NCBI GenBank assembly: GCA_964586225.1
Contig: CAZPHD010000002.1
Location: 168,319 to 232,318, forward strand
From: JANJUB01 sp964586225
Lineage (GTDB): Bacteria; Armatimonadota; Fimbriimonadia; Fimbriimonadales; Fimbriimonadaceae
Length of the DNA: 64,000 nucleotides
Direction: 5' to 3'
The notes below the pieces were generated by a model. It was given only the letters and a program-made list of their open reading frames with translations. It made no database searches and was not told where the DNA came from. The position numbers were made by a program, and so were the translations under genes. This document shows, in pieces, positions 7,918 through 16,547 of this stretch; within the stretch, counting starts at the first letter, position 1, and every line of letters begins with the position of its first letter.

Positions 7918-9455
7918 GACTTGTCGGGTAGCACGAGCGTCGGCGTGAGGCTAATCACGACTTGGGAACTGCTGCGCGTCTTCTTGCGGCGCTTGAAGAG
8001 TTCGCCGAAAAGCGGGATCTTGCTGAGGATCGGCACTTGTTCAAGTTGATCAAGCTCCTCGGTGCGGAGCAACCCGCCGATGACGATGGTCTCGCCACTC
8101 TTGATGCGGAGCGTTGTTTGTGCCTCGCGGGTCGCGATGTCCGGATAGCTCGCTCCGTTGATCTCGGTGGTCTTGACGACGGTCGAAACCTGCGGATAGA
8201 TCGCGAGCGTGATTGTGCCGTCGGCCGCGATCGAGGCCGCTACTTGAAGGTAGATGCCGACGCGATACTCCGACGTGCTGTAGATGGGAATCTTGTTCGC
8301 GTCGTAGCCGTCGAACTTGGGCAAGTTGAGCTTGTTGCCAATCAACACGAAGGCACGCTCATTGTCGAGCACCGTCACTTCCGGCGAAGCAAGCAGCTGA
8401 GCTTTGTCCTGGGTTTCGAGCGCGCGAATGGTCGCGCCAAAGTTGAACGGCGTTCGACTGAATCCACCAAAATTGATTCCGCCGGAACTCGATTCTTGGA
8501 AGGTGGTCCCTCCAATGTTCCAAGACACGCCAAGCTCACGCAGGGCGGCATCGTTGACGTCGTGAATCGATACGGAAATCTTGACTTGGCCGCCCGGCTG
8601 ATCAAGGGCTTTGATCGCTTCGATCGCGCTCTTGACGACCGACTCCGTGCCGCGGAGGATGACCGTCTTGGACTTGATCGACTCGCTTTCCAACACGCCT
8701 TGGCTGACGCCGGTCGAACCCGCCGTATCTCGATCGCCTAGGGTGGGGGTCGACGATCCTGGCCCAGCCACAATCGTCAGGCCCTGCCCTTCGTAGAGCG
8801 CCTTCAATGTGGTCGCAAGCTGCGTCGCGTCCTTATAGCTGACCGGCACAACGCGTACGACCTCGACTTCCTTGGGAGCGACCACGGGCGGATTGGGAAT
8901 TTCAACAACGGGGGGCTCCGGCTTGGGAGTTGGGTGAGCCGCTTCCCATTCTTTCGGGTACCCCGCCTTGAGCTTGTCGGCATCACCGAACAAGAACGCA
9001 CCATTCACCTTGAGAAACGCCAGGCCCGAAACCGCGGCAATGTGGCGCACCGCGTCGATCAATCGGACTTGCTTGAGCCGAAGGGTCATCTTCGCTTCCG
9101 ATGGCGAGACCAGTACGAGATTGGCCTTCGTCGAGGCGGACAACAGGGCGAGAACTCCGTTTACGTCGGAGTTGGTGCACACCACGTCTACGAGCTTATC
9201 GTCCATGGTGGGCGCAGCTTTTGGCGCGACGGTCGATCCTGAGGCAACCTTGACCAGATTCGATTTCTGCCCTTCGAACAGCATCGCGATGGCACTCGTA
9301 CCCTCGCTGCTGATTTCGGACTCGAGCACGGGAAGGCTTGGCGCGATCAGACCTGGGCGCGTAAAGACGGCTCGCGGCGTCGGCCACGGGTCCTCCTTGA
9401 TCAGGCTCTGGGAAATCGGGCTCGCGAGAGCAACGGCGGCTAAGAGGGTAATCAT
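7914..9455 (-). CDS. pilQ: PilQ/GspD-family secretin
   Basis: The 513-residue precursor has a short hydrophobic leader (LLAAVALASPIS), then a periplasmic part with secretin/STN-like folds (VDVVCTNSDVNGVLALL, LRLKQVRLIDAVRHIAA). An N1-like domain and the C-terminal secretin barrel follow. The diagnostic end is GETIVIGGLLRTEE, then VPILSKIPLFGELF and VVISLTPTLV. It forms the outer-membrane gate for the pilus. A proline-rich linker (about residues 175-190) precedes the domain with VVPVSYKDATQLATTLK. It lies between pilP-like and pilB in the operon. It is shorter than many PilQ proteins because no AMIN domains are seen. Confidence 0.93.
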   Translation of the reverse strand: MITLLAAVALASPISQSLIKEDPWPTPRAVFTRPGLIAPSLPVLESEISSEGTSAIAMLFEGQKSNLVKVASGSTVAPKAAPTMDDKLVDVVCTNSDVNGVLALLSASTKANLVLVSPSEAKMTLRLKQVRLIDAVRHIAAVSGLAFLKVNGAFLFGDADKLKAGYPKEWEAAHPTPKPEPPVVEIPNPPVVAPKEVEVVRVVPVSYKDATQLATTLKALYEGQGLTIVAGPGSSTPTLGDRDTAGSTGVSQGVLESESIKSKTVILRGTESVVKSAIEAIKALDQPGGQVKISVSIHDVNDAALRELGVSWNIGGTTFQESSSGGINFGGFSRTPFNFGATIRALETQDKAQLLASPEVTVLDNERAFVLIGNKLNLPKFDGYDANKIPIYSTSEYRVGIYLQVAASIAADGTITLAIYPQVSTVVKTTEINGASYPDIATREAQTTLRIKSGETIVIGGLLRTEELDQLEQVPILSKIPLFGELFKRRKKTRSSSQVVISLTPTLVLPDKS

Positions 9456-9470
9456 GGGTTCACTTTTGGG

Positions 9471-10061
9471 TCAGGGGAGAGTCACGCCATCTCCGACGGT
9501 GATTTCGAGGGACTTGCCCGAAACTTCGATCACGACGCTGCCTTGCTTGATGGCCTTTACGGTCACATGCCCGTTCAAGACGGTGCCCACGCGGACCGCC
9601 ACGTTGGAATGGCCAGCGATTGAAACCAGAGCCAACGATTCGTCGCCGCGGACAATGGCCTCAACGCTGAACCTGATGGCGTTCGACTCCTTCATCCCGG
9701 CGTCCATCGGGTCGACGGGCGGTAGCTGGCCAAAGACCTCGGTTGTGGGCTGGGTTTGCGGTCGCTGCTTGAGCGGATCGGCTTTCGGCTTTGGGGGTGC
9801 CGGCAGTTCCTCCTCGGCGGGGTCTTCTTGGGCCGGGCCGGCCTGAGGATCCAAGTCGGGATGGCTAAAGGGGTCGATCGACACCGCCTCCGCTAAGTCC
9901 TTGCCGCGGGAATCGGCATCCGTGGCTGAATCGGTACTGGAAGCAGGAGGAGCGGGTGCTGGTTTCGGCGCACTCGGGAGCGCACGATAGACCGCCGCAC
10001 ACACCACAACCAGGGCGATGACCGCGAGGACGACTGCTTTACGGGGATCTCCGACCGTCAT
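9471..10061 (-). CDS. PilP-like pilus assembly protein
   Basis: The 196-residue protein has one N-terminal membrane helix (VLAVIALVVVCAAVYRAL), a long proline/alanine/acidic linker (about 30-100) and a small beta-rich C-terminal domain. That domain contains RFSVEAIVRGDESLALVSI and VGTVLNGHVTVKAIKQGSVVIE, like the homology region of PilP or GspC. By position between PilO and the secretin it is the likely link between the inner-membrane PilNO complex and PilQ. It is membrane-anchored by a helix, whereas classical PilP is a lipoprotein; no lipobox cysteine is seen. Assignment rests on fold pattern and gene order. Confidence 0.7.
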   Translation of the reverse strand: MTVGDPRKAVVLAVIALVVVCAAVYRALPSAPKPAPAPPASSTDSATDADSRGKDLAEAVSIDPFSHPDLDPQAGPAQEDPAEEELPAPPKPKADPLKQRPQTQPTTEVFGQLPPVDPMDAGMKESNAIRFSVEAIVRGDESLALVSIAGHSNVAVRVGTVLNGHVTVKAIKQGSVVIEVSGKSLEITVGDGVTLP

Positions 10062-10063
10062 GG

Positions 10064-10627
10064 TTAACCTCTCACCAACACGCGAAGGTTGATTTGAGCG
10101 GTCACGCGGCTCTGCCCCTTCTGGGACTCGCTCCTCGTGAGCTCGATGGTGTCGATTTCAAAGGGGATGGCCGACTTCTCGAGTGACTTGATGGTCGCGA
10201 ACACTTCGGGCAGGCGTCCACTCAGGTTCACCCGGGCCGGCACTTGTTGCCAGCCGGCGGCCGGAGTATCGTTGTGATACTTGCTCAGGTATGGCATGGT
10301 CTCGGGGGAGCTTGAATACTCCGCGACCGTGGCACCGTTTTCTTGAGCTGACGCTTCGACTGCGGATTGGAAGTTAAAAACCGACAGCCGTGGGTCATTC
10401 GCTTTCGGCTCTTTAAGGTTCCGTGCAGCCTCGATCTCGCGGTCCATTTGCTCAAGTCCGGCCTTGGTTTGGGCGATTTGAACGTCATTGCTTCTGATCG
10501 CTTGGAGGCTGAGATACATCCGCAGGAAGCACAACAAGACGACCCCACCCACCGCAACCGCAAGCACGATGATGCCGCGGGAAAGCAACCCAAGGGTTCG
10601 TGCGTCAACCAGGCGCAGGGGCATCAT
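10064..10627 (-). CDS. PilO-like pilus assembly protein
   Basis: The 187-residue bitopic protein has an N-terminal membrane helix (GIIVLAVAVGGVVLLCFL), a coiled-coil stretch (QAIRSNDVQIAQTKAGLEQ) and a periplasmic ferredoxin-like domain with VRVNLSGRLPEVFATIKSLE, typical of PilO. It forms the inner-membrane alignment complex with PilN and PilP. The start overlaps the pilN stop as ATGA, and two adjacent ATG codons (10622-10627) are possible starts. The gene ends two bases before the PilP-like gene. Confidence 0.8.
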   Translation of the reverse strand: MMPLRLVDARTLGLLSRGIIVLAVAVGGVVLLCFLRMYLSLQAIRSNDVQIAQTKAGLEQMDREIEAARNLKEPKANDPRLSVFNFQSAVEASAQENGATVAEYSSSPETMPYLSKYHNDTPAAGWQQVPARVNLSGRLPEVFATIKSLEKSAIPFEIDTIELTRSESQKGQSRVTAQINLRVLVRG

Positions 10628-11229
10628 CTTCCTACCCCCGCGACGCGATCCACTTCAAAGGCGACGCCATTCGGTCCAAACTCTTCGTTGAGCCGCCACT
10701 GTTTGAGCACCGCCGACTTCGTGCCCTTGGCGTTCGCCAGGCGCGTCACAAAGTCTCGCGCGACACGATACGACTTAGCGTCAGCCCGTCCTGACAACTT
10801 CATGTCCCCCCCCAGCACCTCAATCTTGATGCTCGAAAAGACCATGTCGGAGTCCGAGGCGTTGAGCACGGTCAGCGTCTGTTCGAGCAGATTGCTGGAG
10901 AATGTCCGAGTGTCGCTGATCATTCTCGAGTCCTCAACAGCAGGTTTCGAAGATTCGACGATTGCCTGTTTGTTGGCAAGATTACGCTGAAGGGTTCCAG
11001 CTTCGATGGCGAGCGCTGCGGCGCGCTTTCCAAGGTCCCGTTGCATGCGGTAGGCGGTCGGCAGCACCATCAGCGCAAAAACGAGGATGCCGACGCCCCA
11101 GAACGCTTTCCGAGACATCGCGTCAAGCAGACGCGTACGCTCGATCAGCCGCTCCGACAGGAGGTTAGCCTCGACGTTGATGGTCCGGGTCTTAGGCTGC
11201 GCGCGTCCAGGCGTACTCACGTCCACCAT
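10624..11229 (-). CDS. PilN-like pilus assembly protein
   Basis: The 201-residue protein has a short cytoplasmic N-terminus containing TINVEANLLSE, which resembles the INLLP PilM-binding motif of PilN. A membrane helix (FWGVGILVFALMVLPTAY), a coiled coil and a C-terminal periplasmic domain with VLGGDMKLSGRADAKSYRVA follow. It binds PilM in the cytoplasm and PilO in the periplasm. It starts inside the 3' end of pilM, overlapping by 38 bases, a longer overlap than most junctions here. Confidence 0.8.
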   Translation of the reverse strand: MVDVSTPGRAQPKTRTINVEANLLSERLIERTRLLDAMSRKAFWGVGILVFALMVLPTAYRMQRDLGKRAAALAIEAGTLQRNLANKQAIVESSKPAVEDSRMISDTRTFSSNLLEQTLTVLNASDSDMVFSSIKIEVLGGDMKLSGRADAKSYRVARDFVTRLANAKGTKSAVLKQWRLNEEFGPNGVAFEVDRVAGVGR

Positions 11230-12373
11230 CGGTTTCCCCCTTGCCTACGGCTTGTCCTTGAAGTCCCGAAAGGGCAAGGCCAATGACGACAGTGTAGGCC
11301 TCCTGTCGTCGAGTGATCGAATGAAACGAGTCGCGATCGAACTTGCCGATCAGGCCGGCTAAGGGCCGGGCCCGCTCAACGCGCAGTTCGAGGGCGCTGT
11401 GCAGATATTCCGTCATGCCCTTCAGGCTCGCCAGGCCACCGCAGATTAGCGCGTGGTCGAGAATGCCGGCATAGCTTCGCTCGGGATGCAGTGACCGGAA
11501 GTAGCGAAGTAGCCGCATGAACTCTCGCGTCAGCTTCTCCATTTCGCTGTCGACATACACAAACGTGGGTTTGCCGCCGACTAGAATCTTCAGGATGCCA
11601 TCGGTCCACAGCTCAGCCTCACTGGAGGCCAGCGCGGTTTCTGCCTCTTGGGCAGAGATGCCGACCTCGGAGGAGACTTTTTTGATCAGGCCCGCGGAGC
11701 CAAATCGAACGCCCCGAATGAACTGCAGGCGCTGATTTTGAACCACGTACATGTGGGTGTTGTTCATGCCCACATCAATGATCGTCAAGGATGCATCGCG
11801 CCAAAGCGCACTCTGTTCGCTCAGGCGTCGCTCAACCACACGTAGGATGGCTTGGGCTTCGAGTTCAGCAGCGGCGGGAATCAGACCCGCGAGCTCGAGC
11901 GCCTCGGCTCTCGAGTCGATGATGTCGCGTGGTACGGCGATCACGAGCGATTGACCAAGCCCGCCGTCATCCTGCAAAACTGGCGGAGTGGCCTCGACAT
12001 ACGCGGTATGGACCGGGAACGGCAAGTGCCGCTTCACTTTGTAGCGCGCTGCATCGCGAAGCTCATCGCTTGGGAGTTCGGGTAGTTGGACCCAGCGCAG
12101 GGCGGCCAAGTTGCTCGGTACCGAAAACACACCCGCGGACGGTCCAACTTCGTGCTTCCTCAAGAACGAACTTAGCGACTTTGCTAAGCGCCGAGGATCC
12201 CGCACAATTCCATTTTCTATCATGCCGTCGCCGACCGGAAAGGCCCCGGCCGTGTGGAGTTCAATTCGGGAAGCTCGCTGCTGGAGCAGTGCAACATTGA
12301 CCACGTGCGATCCAATGTCAACTCCGAGGGAAGGCAACTGATCGGTGAGCCGCTTGGGTGAAATCAGATTCAC
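11192..12373 (-). CDS. pilM: Type IV pilus biogenesis protein PilM
   Basis: The 393-residue cytoplasmic, actin-like protein begins PSLGVDIGSHVVNVALLQ, the phosphate-1 loop of the PilM/FtsA fold. It contains VFSVPSNLAALRWVQLPEL, ESRAEALELAGL-like (DSRAEALELAGLIPAAAELE), TIIDVGMNNTHMYVVQ and LICGGLASLKGMTEYL. PilM binds the PilN tail and organises the inner-membrane complex. Translation starts at GTG 12371-12373, whose last base is shared with the upstream stop. It is the first structural gene of the pilus operon after the HD-GYP gene. Confidence 0.93.
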   Translation of the reverse strand: MNLISPKRLTDQLPSLGVDIGSHVVNVALLQQRASRIELHTAGAFPVGDGMIENGIVRDPRRLAKSLSSFLRKHEVGPSAGVFSVPSNLAALRWVQLPELPSDELRDAARYKVKRHLPFPVHTAYVEATPPVLQDDGGLGQSLVIAVPRDIIDSRAEALELAGLIPAAAELEAQAILRVVERRLSEQSALWRDASLTIIDVGMNNTHMYVVQNQRLQFIRGVRFGSAGLIKKVSSEVGISAQEAETALASSEAELWTDGILKILVGGKPTFVYVDSEMEKLTREFMRLLRYFRSLHPERSYAGILDHALICGGLASLKGMTEYLHSALELRVERARPLAGLIGKFDRDSFHSITRRQEAYTVVIGLALSGLQGQAVGKGETDGGREYAWTRAA

Positions 12374-14040
12374 TAGGCTGCCTCCTCGGCGGCTTCGTCG
12401 TCAGGCGCAGGTTCCCAGAACGTGCGGTACATGTGCCGCATGCGTTCAGAGGGCAGCAGTTCACGGAGCACTTCGACGACCACCGGGTCAAACTGAGTAC
12501 CGGCCCCCTTGCTGAGTTCGGCCTGAACATGAAGAGGATCCATGACGCCACGGTACGGCCTTCGTGAGCTCATGGCATCGAAGGCGTCGGCGACGCAGAC
12601 GATGCGGAGCGACAACGGCAGTTCGCCACCCTTCAATCCGTCCGGATATCCCGAACCATCGAGCTTCTCGTGGTGGTTGCGGATGATCATCAAGATGCCC
12701 TCAGACAGCATCAGTGGGCGACAGATTTCATAGCCGATGACCGGGTGCTCGCGCATCACCATGAACTCCTCATCGGTTAAGCGAGCCCGCTTGTTGAGGA
12801 TCGCATCGGGGACACCAATCTTGCCAATGTCGTGGAGGATGGTGCCGATTCGGAGCTCTTCCAAAGCTTCGTTACCAAGACCCATCTGTTCGCCGATCAT
12901 CAGGGACAGCTCACTCACGCGTTGCGAGTGGCCACGCGTGTATTCATCGCGAGCTTCCAGCGCGGTTGCCAAGCTCTCCATCGTTCGAACAAAGGTGGTG
13001 CGGCGGCGCTCCTCCATTTGGGCGTTGGAAACGGCTACGGCTAGGAGAGAAGCCATCGCGTGCAGAAGCTCCATGTCTTCGCTGGGGAACGCTGACGCAT
13101 TGTTCAGATCCAGGAGCGTCATCACCCCGAGAATCTGTTCGTTGGTTGATGCGCCGGCAACGCCGAAACCACGGGTCACGAGCGGAACGCAGGCCGCCGC
13201 TCGCACGCCGTCCGTCACACCATCGAAGTCAGGATGATCGCCGGACTTGGTCGAAACCGAAACCGCTTGCCCCATTTGAGCAACGTATCCCGAGAGGCCC
13301 CGGCCAATTTCCATGCGTTCGGGAAATGCGAACTGACCATCGCTGCCAAACGCAGCCTCGGTGATCAACTGCTGGTGCTCGTCGTCTTCAAAGAGCATCA
13401 CGTAGCCACAGTTCGCGCGGGTCTCGCGAATAGCCGAACGAAGTGTGCCTGAAATCATCTCACGAAGGTCGCTTGATGCACTCAGAGTGCTCCCTACTGA
13501 TAGCACGGTGCTCAAACGCTCATCACGGGCGGAAAGGTGTTCTTCGCGACCTTGGAAGGTGGCCAAAACGACGGCGACCAAGGTGCCGATACCGACTCCA
13601 ACCAACCCAATCACCAGGTCGGAATAGGCACGATTGAACATGAACATGAGCGCGACCTGCGCGATGAACATCATCGCGGTGAACTTCAGCAACTGACGAA
13701 CAGAGCGCTCAACCATCGCATGGCTGATGAGAATGGGAATGCTCAGGAGCCAGAGGTTTTGAGTCGCTTGGATACCAAGCGACGTGGCACTGATGAGCAC
13801 GGCATCGCCAGCGCGCAGCAGGGCGAGTTGGCGGGCACCGCGCTGTCGATAGTGTGTGACGTCTCGCAGAATTCGATGCGCGTACAAGTTGGCGCCAGCG
13901 AGTAGAGCAAGAACGGCAACGACCATCGGGTCGCCCATACGGTCCCCAAGCAGTGCCGCCGCCGCCAGGATCAGCGCCCATCGAATCCGAAGGGCAACGC
14001 TTTCGGCGGCCAGTCGTGAACTGAGTTGTGAGTTGATCAT
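12373..14040 (-). CDS. Membrane-bound GAF-HD-GYP protein, probable c-di-GMP phosphodiesterase
   Basis: The 555-residue protein has about five or six membrane helices (residues 15-165), a GAF sensor domain (about 190-335) and an HD-GYP domain (about 350-525). The catalytic motifs are intact: HDIGKIGVP, REHPVIGYEICRP, HHEKLDGSGYPDGLKGG and RIVCVADAFDAM. Such proteins hydrolyse cyclic di-GMP and often control the switch between motility and sessile life. It is the first gene of the pilus cluster and abuts pilM by one base, so it is probably co-expressed with the machine it may control. It diverges from a membrane gene with a nucleotide-cyclase-like domain. Confidence 0.92.
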   Translation of the reverse strand: MINSQLSSRLAAESVALRIRWALILAAAALLGDRMGDPMVVAVLALLAGANLYAHRILRDVTHYRQRGARQLALLRAGDAVLISATSLGIQATQNLWLLSIPILISHAMVERSVRQLLKFTAMMFIAQVALMFMFNRAYSDLVIGLVGVGIGTLVAVVLATFQGREEHLSARDERLSTVLSVGSTLSASSDLREMISGTLRSAIRETRANCGYVMLFEDDEHQQLITEAAFGSDGQFAFPERMEIGRGLSGYVAQMGQAVSVSTKSGDHPDFDGVTDGVRAAACVPLVTRGFGVAGASTNEQILGVMTLLDLNNASAFPSEDMELLHAMASLLAVAVSNAQMEERRRTTFVRTMESLATALEARDEYTRGHSQRVSELSLMIGEQMGLGNEALEELRIGTILHDIGKIGVPDAILNKRARLTDEEFMVMREHPVIGYEICRPLMLSEGILMIIRNHHEKLDGSGYPDGLKGGELPLSLRIVCVADAFDAMSSRRPYRGVMDPLHVQAELSKGAGTQFDPVVVEVLRELLPSERMRHMYRTFWEPAPDDEAAEEAA

Positions 14041-14077
14041 GCCAGCAAGCTCTACAGGTCTCCTGCATGGTTTGTAT

Positions 14078-14115
14078 CGGCAAATCTAACGCATCCCTTG
14101 AGGGTCTGTTTGCCG
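14078..14115. promoter_or_regulatory. Inverted repeat in the divergent HD-GYP / cyclase-like intergenic region
   Basis: CGGCAAA (14078-14084) and TTTGCCG (14109-14115) form seven-base arms around a 24-base centre, which itself holds a small CCC/GGG inverted repeat. It lies between two divergent genes and could be an operator or a transcribed hairpin. Function is not shown. Confidence 0.3.
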
Positions 14116-14150
14116 TATAGCTGTTGGAAGGTCGCGCTTTAACGCGTTGG

Positions 14151-14156
14151 TACACT
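14151..14156 (+). promoter_or_regulatory. -10-like box TACACT before the start at 14168
   Basis: TACACT ends eleven bases before ATG 14168. No Shine-Dalgarno sequence is seen in the gap. It favours ATG 14168 over an upstream in-frame start at 14147 that would lie before the box. Confidence 0.4.
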
Positions 14157-14167
14157 CCCCAAAGACC

Positions 14168-15922
14168 ATGTCGCTTGAAGCGGAACCCAGTGGAGAAGTA
14201 CAGCGGCTGGCGATGTATTTTCGCCAGCACCCCGCGGCGTTATCCGACGCACCTGAGGCGATTGCCGATGCTACGGGAGCGTCTATTGAGACGGTTCGTA
14301 CGCTTCTCAATGAGCGCCCTCGCGATATCAAGGAGGGTTTTCGCCCCAACACGGATGCGATCCAAGAGTCGCTGCGCACCGTGGTCCACGGCTTTGACCG
14401 CCTACTCAAGTATCCCCTGTTGTTCGTGGGTTTGACCTTTGCGCTGGCGGCGTTGACCCTCTGGTTGATTCCTGGCAGCGCCTCGCGGTCACCCAACGGA
14501 AACGGCATCCAGTTCACCTTTAACCAGGCCCTGCAGGTGGGCGTTGTCGGAATGACCCTGCTGCTTCATATGGCGTGTTACTTCCGGGTCGGAATGGTGC
14601 GCTACGCGCTGATGGGCGCGGGGCTTCTCGCCGGATCGATCTACGTCATCTTCTCAATCAACATTGTCAATCAGCCACGGATCCGCGAGGTGGGACTCGG
14701 CACCATCCTTGTTCTCCTGGCGCTGGGGTCGCTCGTTCTAGCTGCGGTCTACGCAGGACTTGGAATCGGAGCCTCGTTGCTTGGTGCCTACCGTCGACTT
14801 CGCCGCGAGGAAGCTGCTCGCCATCGGCGAACTCGGCAAGAGCTTCTCCAGCGCCTGTTCGAGGTGGAAGAGGCCCTCGATGCTTCTTCAGGTCAAGATG
14901 CCGAGCAACCGCGTCTTATCGACCTCTTTCGCGGGGTTGCTGACCGGGTGTGGTGGTATGCCGCAGGAGCGGGTTTCGGCTGGGGACTCGCGTTGGTGAT
15001 CCTGACCGCGGCGTTTCCCGAGCTGAATCCTGAGCAAAGCAACCGGAGCGCTTCGTTTGTCGGGCCGCTCGTGATGTTGCTGATCACGATGGCGACCATG
15101 GCCAGCCAGGTTTTTCTTGCCTACCTCACCGGTCGGCCATTGAAGGCGGTCTTGGTGAGTCTGGTGTTTATCCTCGCGTCGTTGGTCGCCAACATTCTGC
15201 CCGTCGGCGACTATGGAGTGGCCTGGATGATCGAGAATAGCCCGTCGGTGATCACCAACATCGTGCTCTTCGCGGTAACGGGGCTGTTCGCCGGCCTGGG
15301 GTCCATGGTAGAAGAGCGGGCTTATGTCGCTCGACGTCGGGGCGCCAATGCTCCCGAAGTGTTGCTTGCCGAGATGATCGAAATTCGCCGAATTCTGAAC
15401 CGCGGCGAACAACATCGATGCGTGATGGTGGTGGATGCGGCTCGAAGCTCCGTGATGAAGTCGAAGAGCGATCCGCTGGTTGCTGAGTGGAGCTTCCGAG
15501 CCTATCAAGAGTTTCTCGCAAGGCAAGTTGAAATGCACCGAGGTCGTATTCACAGCACGGCCGGTGACGGCGCCGTAGCGGCGTTCGACAATGCCGAAGA
15601 TGCCTTTGAGTGCGCTCGCGCCATTCAAACCAACATTGTCGAGTTCAATCGAGATGTCAATCGGTTAAAGGATCCGTTCCGGCTTCGGATCGGATTGCAC
15701 TGTGGCGTGGTCTCAGGAGAACTCGACGAAGTTCAGTTTGCGGCGGTCATTGATATCGCGGCGCACATTGAAGCCGCATCACAGATCGGCGGGATCGCCG
15801 TTACCGCATCGATCGCAGATCGCTTACCCGATCATCGGTTTGCAGAACTGAACGAGACCATCGACGAGCAGCGCGTGCTCCTCGCTCTCAACCCGACCTT
15901 GGATCCTGACGATGAGGGTTGA
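14168..15922 (+). CDS. Polytopic membrane protein with degenerate class III nucleotidyl cyclase domain
   Basis: The 584-residue protein has a helical N-terminal cytoplasmic part (DATGASIETVRTLL, resembling a small helix-turn-helix). About eight membrane helices follow in two blocks (about 80-195 and 250-375). A C-terminal class III cyclase fold (about 405-565) is recognised by VVDAARSS, HSTAGDGAVAAF, FRLRIGLHCGVVSGEL and a late helix. Asp423 and Asp467 fit the metal ligands. The usual transition-state Asn and Arg of VNxAAR are replaced by Asp529 and His533. It may therefore be a sensor or pseudo-cyclase. Its end overlaps lipB by 11 bases. Confidence 0.75.
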   Translation: MSLEAEPSGEVQRLAMYFRQHPAALSDAPEAIADATGASIETVRTLLNERPRDIKEGFRPNTDAIQESLRTVVHGFDRLLKYPLLFVGLTFALAALTLWLIPGSASRSPNGNGIQFTFNQALQVGVVGMTLLLHMACYFRVGMVRYALMGAGLLAGSIYVIFSINIVNQPRIREVGLGTILVLLALGSLVLAAVYAGLGIGASLLGAYRRLRREEAARHRRTRQELLQRLFEVEEALDASSGQDAEQPRLIDLFRGVADRVWWYAAGAGFGWGLALVILTAAFPELNPEQSNRSASFVGPLVMLLITMATMASQVFLAYLTGRPLKAVLVSLVFILASLVANILPVGDYGVAWMIENSPSVITNIVLFAVTGLFAGLGSMVEERAYVARRRGANAPEVLLAEMIEIRRILNRGEQHRCVMVVDAARSSVMKSKSDPLVAEWSFRAYQEFLARQVEMHRGRIHSTAGDGAVAAFDNAEDAFECARAIQTNIVEFNRDVNRLKDPFRLRIGLHCGVVSGELDEVQFAAVIDIAAHIEAASQIGGIAVTASIADRLPDHRFAELNETIDEQRVLLALNPTLDPDDEG

Positions 15923-16547
15923 ACGGTGGGGCCGGGTGTCCTATGTCGAGGCCACGCAGCGCCAAGTTGTGCTGAACGATCAGGTCCAAGCCGGAGCCGA
16001 GGACACGCTCGTATTGGTCGAACATCCGCCGGTGTTGACGCTTGGAGCAAACTTTCACGAAGAAAACCTACTCTTATCGGAGGTTGATTATGAGCGTCGG
16101 GGCATTGAGCTTCATCGCACCGATCGCGGTGGTGACGTCACCTACCACGGACCCAAACAGCTCGTGATTTATCCGATCTTTGATCTTGGTCGTCATGGCC
16201 GGGACTTGCATCGATGGCTTCGCGACCTTGAGGAAACCATGATCGTTGTGTGCCGCGAGTTCGGCATAAAGGCGGAGCGGTTCCCACCGAACACGGGTGC
16301 CTGGGTCGAGGGTCGGAAAATCGCCGCCATCGGCATCAAGGTTCGCCGGTGGGTGTCCATGCACGGTATTGCTTTGAACTGCGATCTCGACCTGGACGCT
16401 TATTCGTTGTTTGTTCCTTGTGGCATCCGAACCCATGGGGTGACGAGCTTGTCCGAGTGCACGGGTCGTCCGGTGTCGACGCACGAAGCAGAGCCGGTGG
16501 TCATAGCGGCGTTTTCCGAGGTGTTTGGAATCACTCCTCAGGCGTGA
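15912..16547 (+). CDS. lipB: Octanoyl-[acyl-carrier-protein] transferase
   Basis: The 211-residue enzyme moves octanoyl from acyl carrier protein to the lipoyl domains of 2-oxoacid dehydrogenases and the glycine cleavage system. Family motifs are present: LVEHPPVLTLG, the glycine-rich RTDRGGDVTYHGPKQLV, the catalytic lysine in KIAAIGIKV, HGIALNCDLDL and the catalytic cysteine in FVPCGI. The length is typical. It overlaps the preceding membrane gene by 11 bases and runs convergently into the proteasome-like gene, overlapping it by 17 bases. No LipA is seen nearby. Confidence 0.96.
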   Translation: MRVERWGRVSYVEATQRQVVLNDQVQAGAEDTLVLVEHPPVLTLGANFHEENLLLSEVDYERRGIELHRTDRGGDVTYHGPKQLVIYPIFDLGRHGRDLHRWLRDLEETMIVVCREFGIKAERFPPNTGAWVEGRKIAAIGIKVRRWVSMHGIALNCDLDLDAYSLFVPCGIRTHGVTSLSECTGRPVSTHEAEPVVIAAFSEVFGITPQA

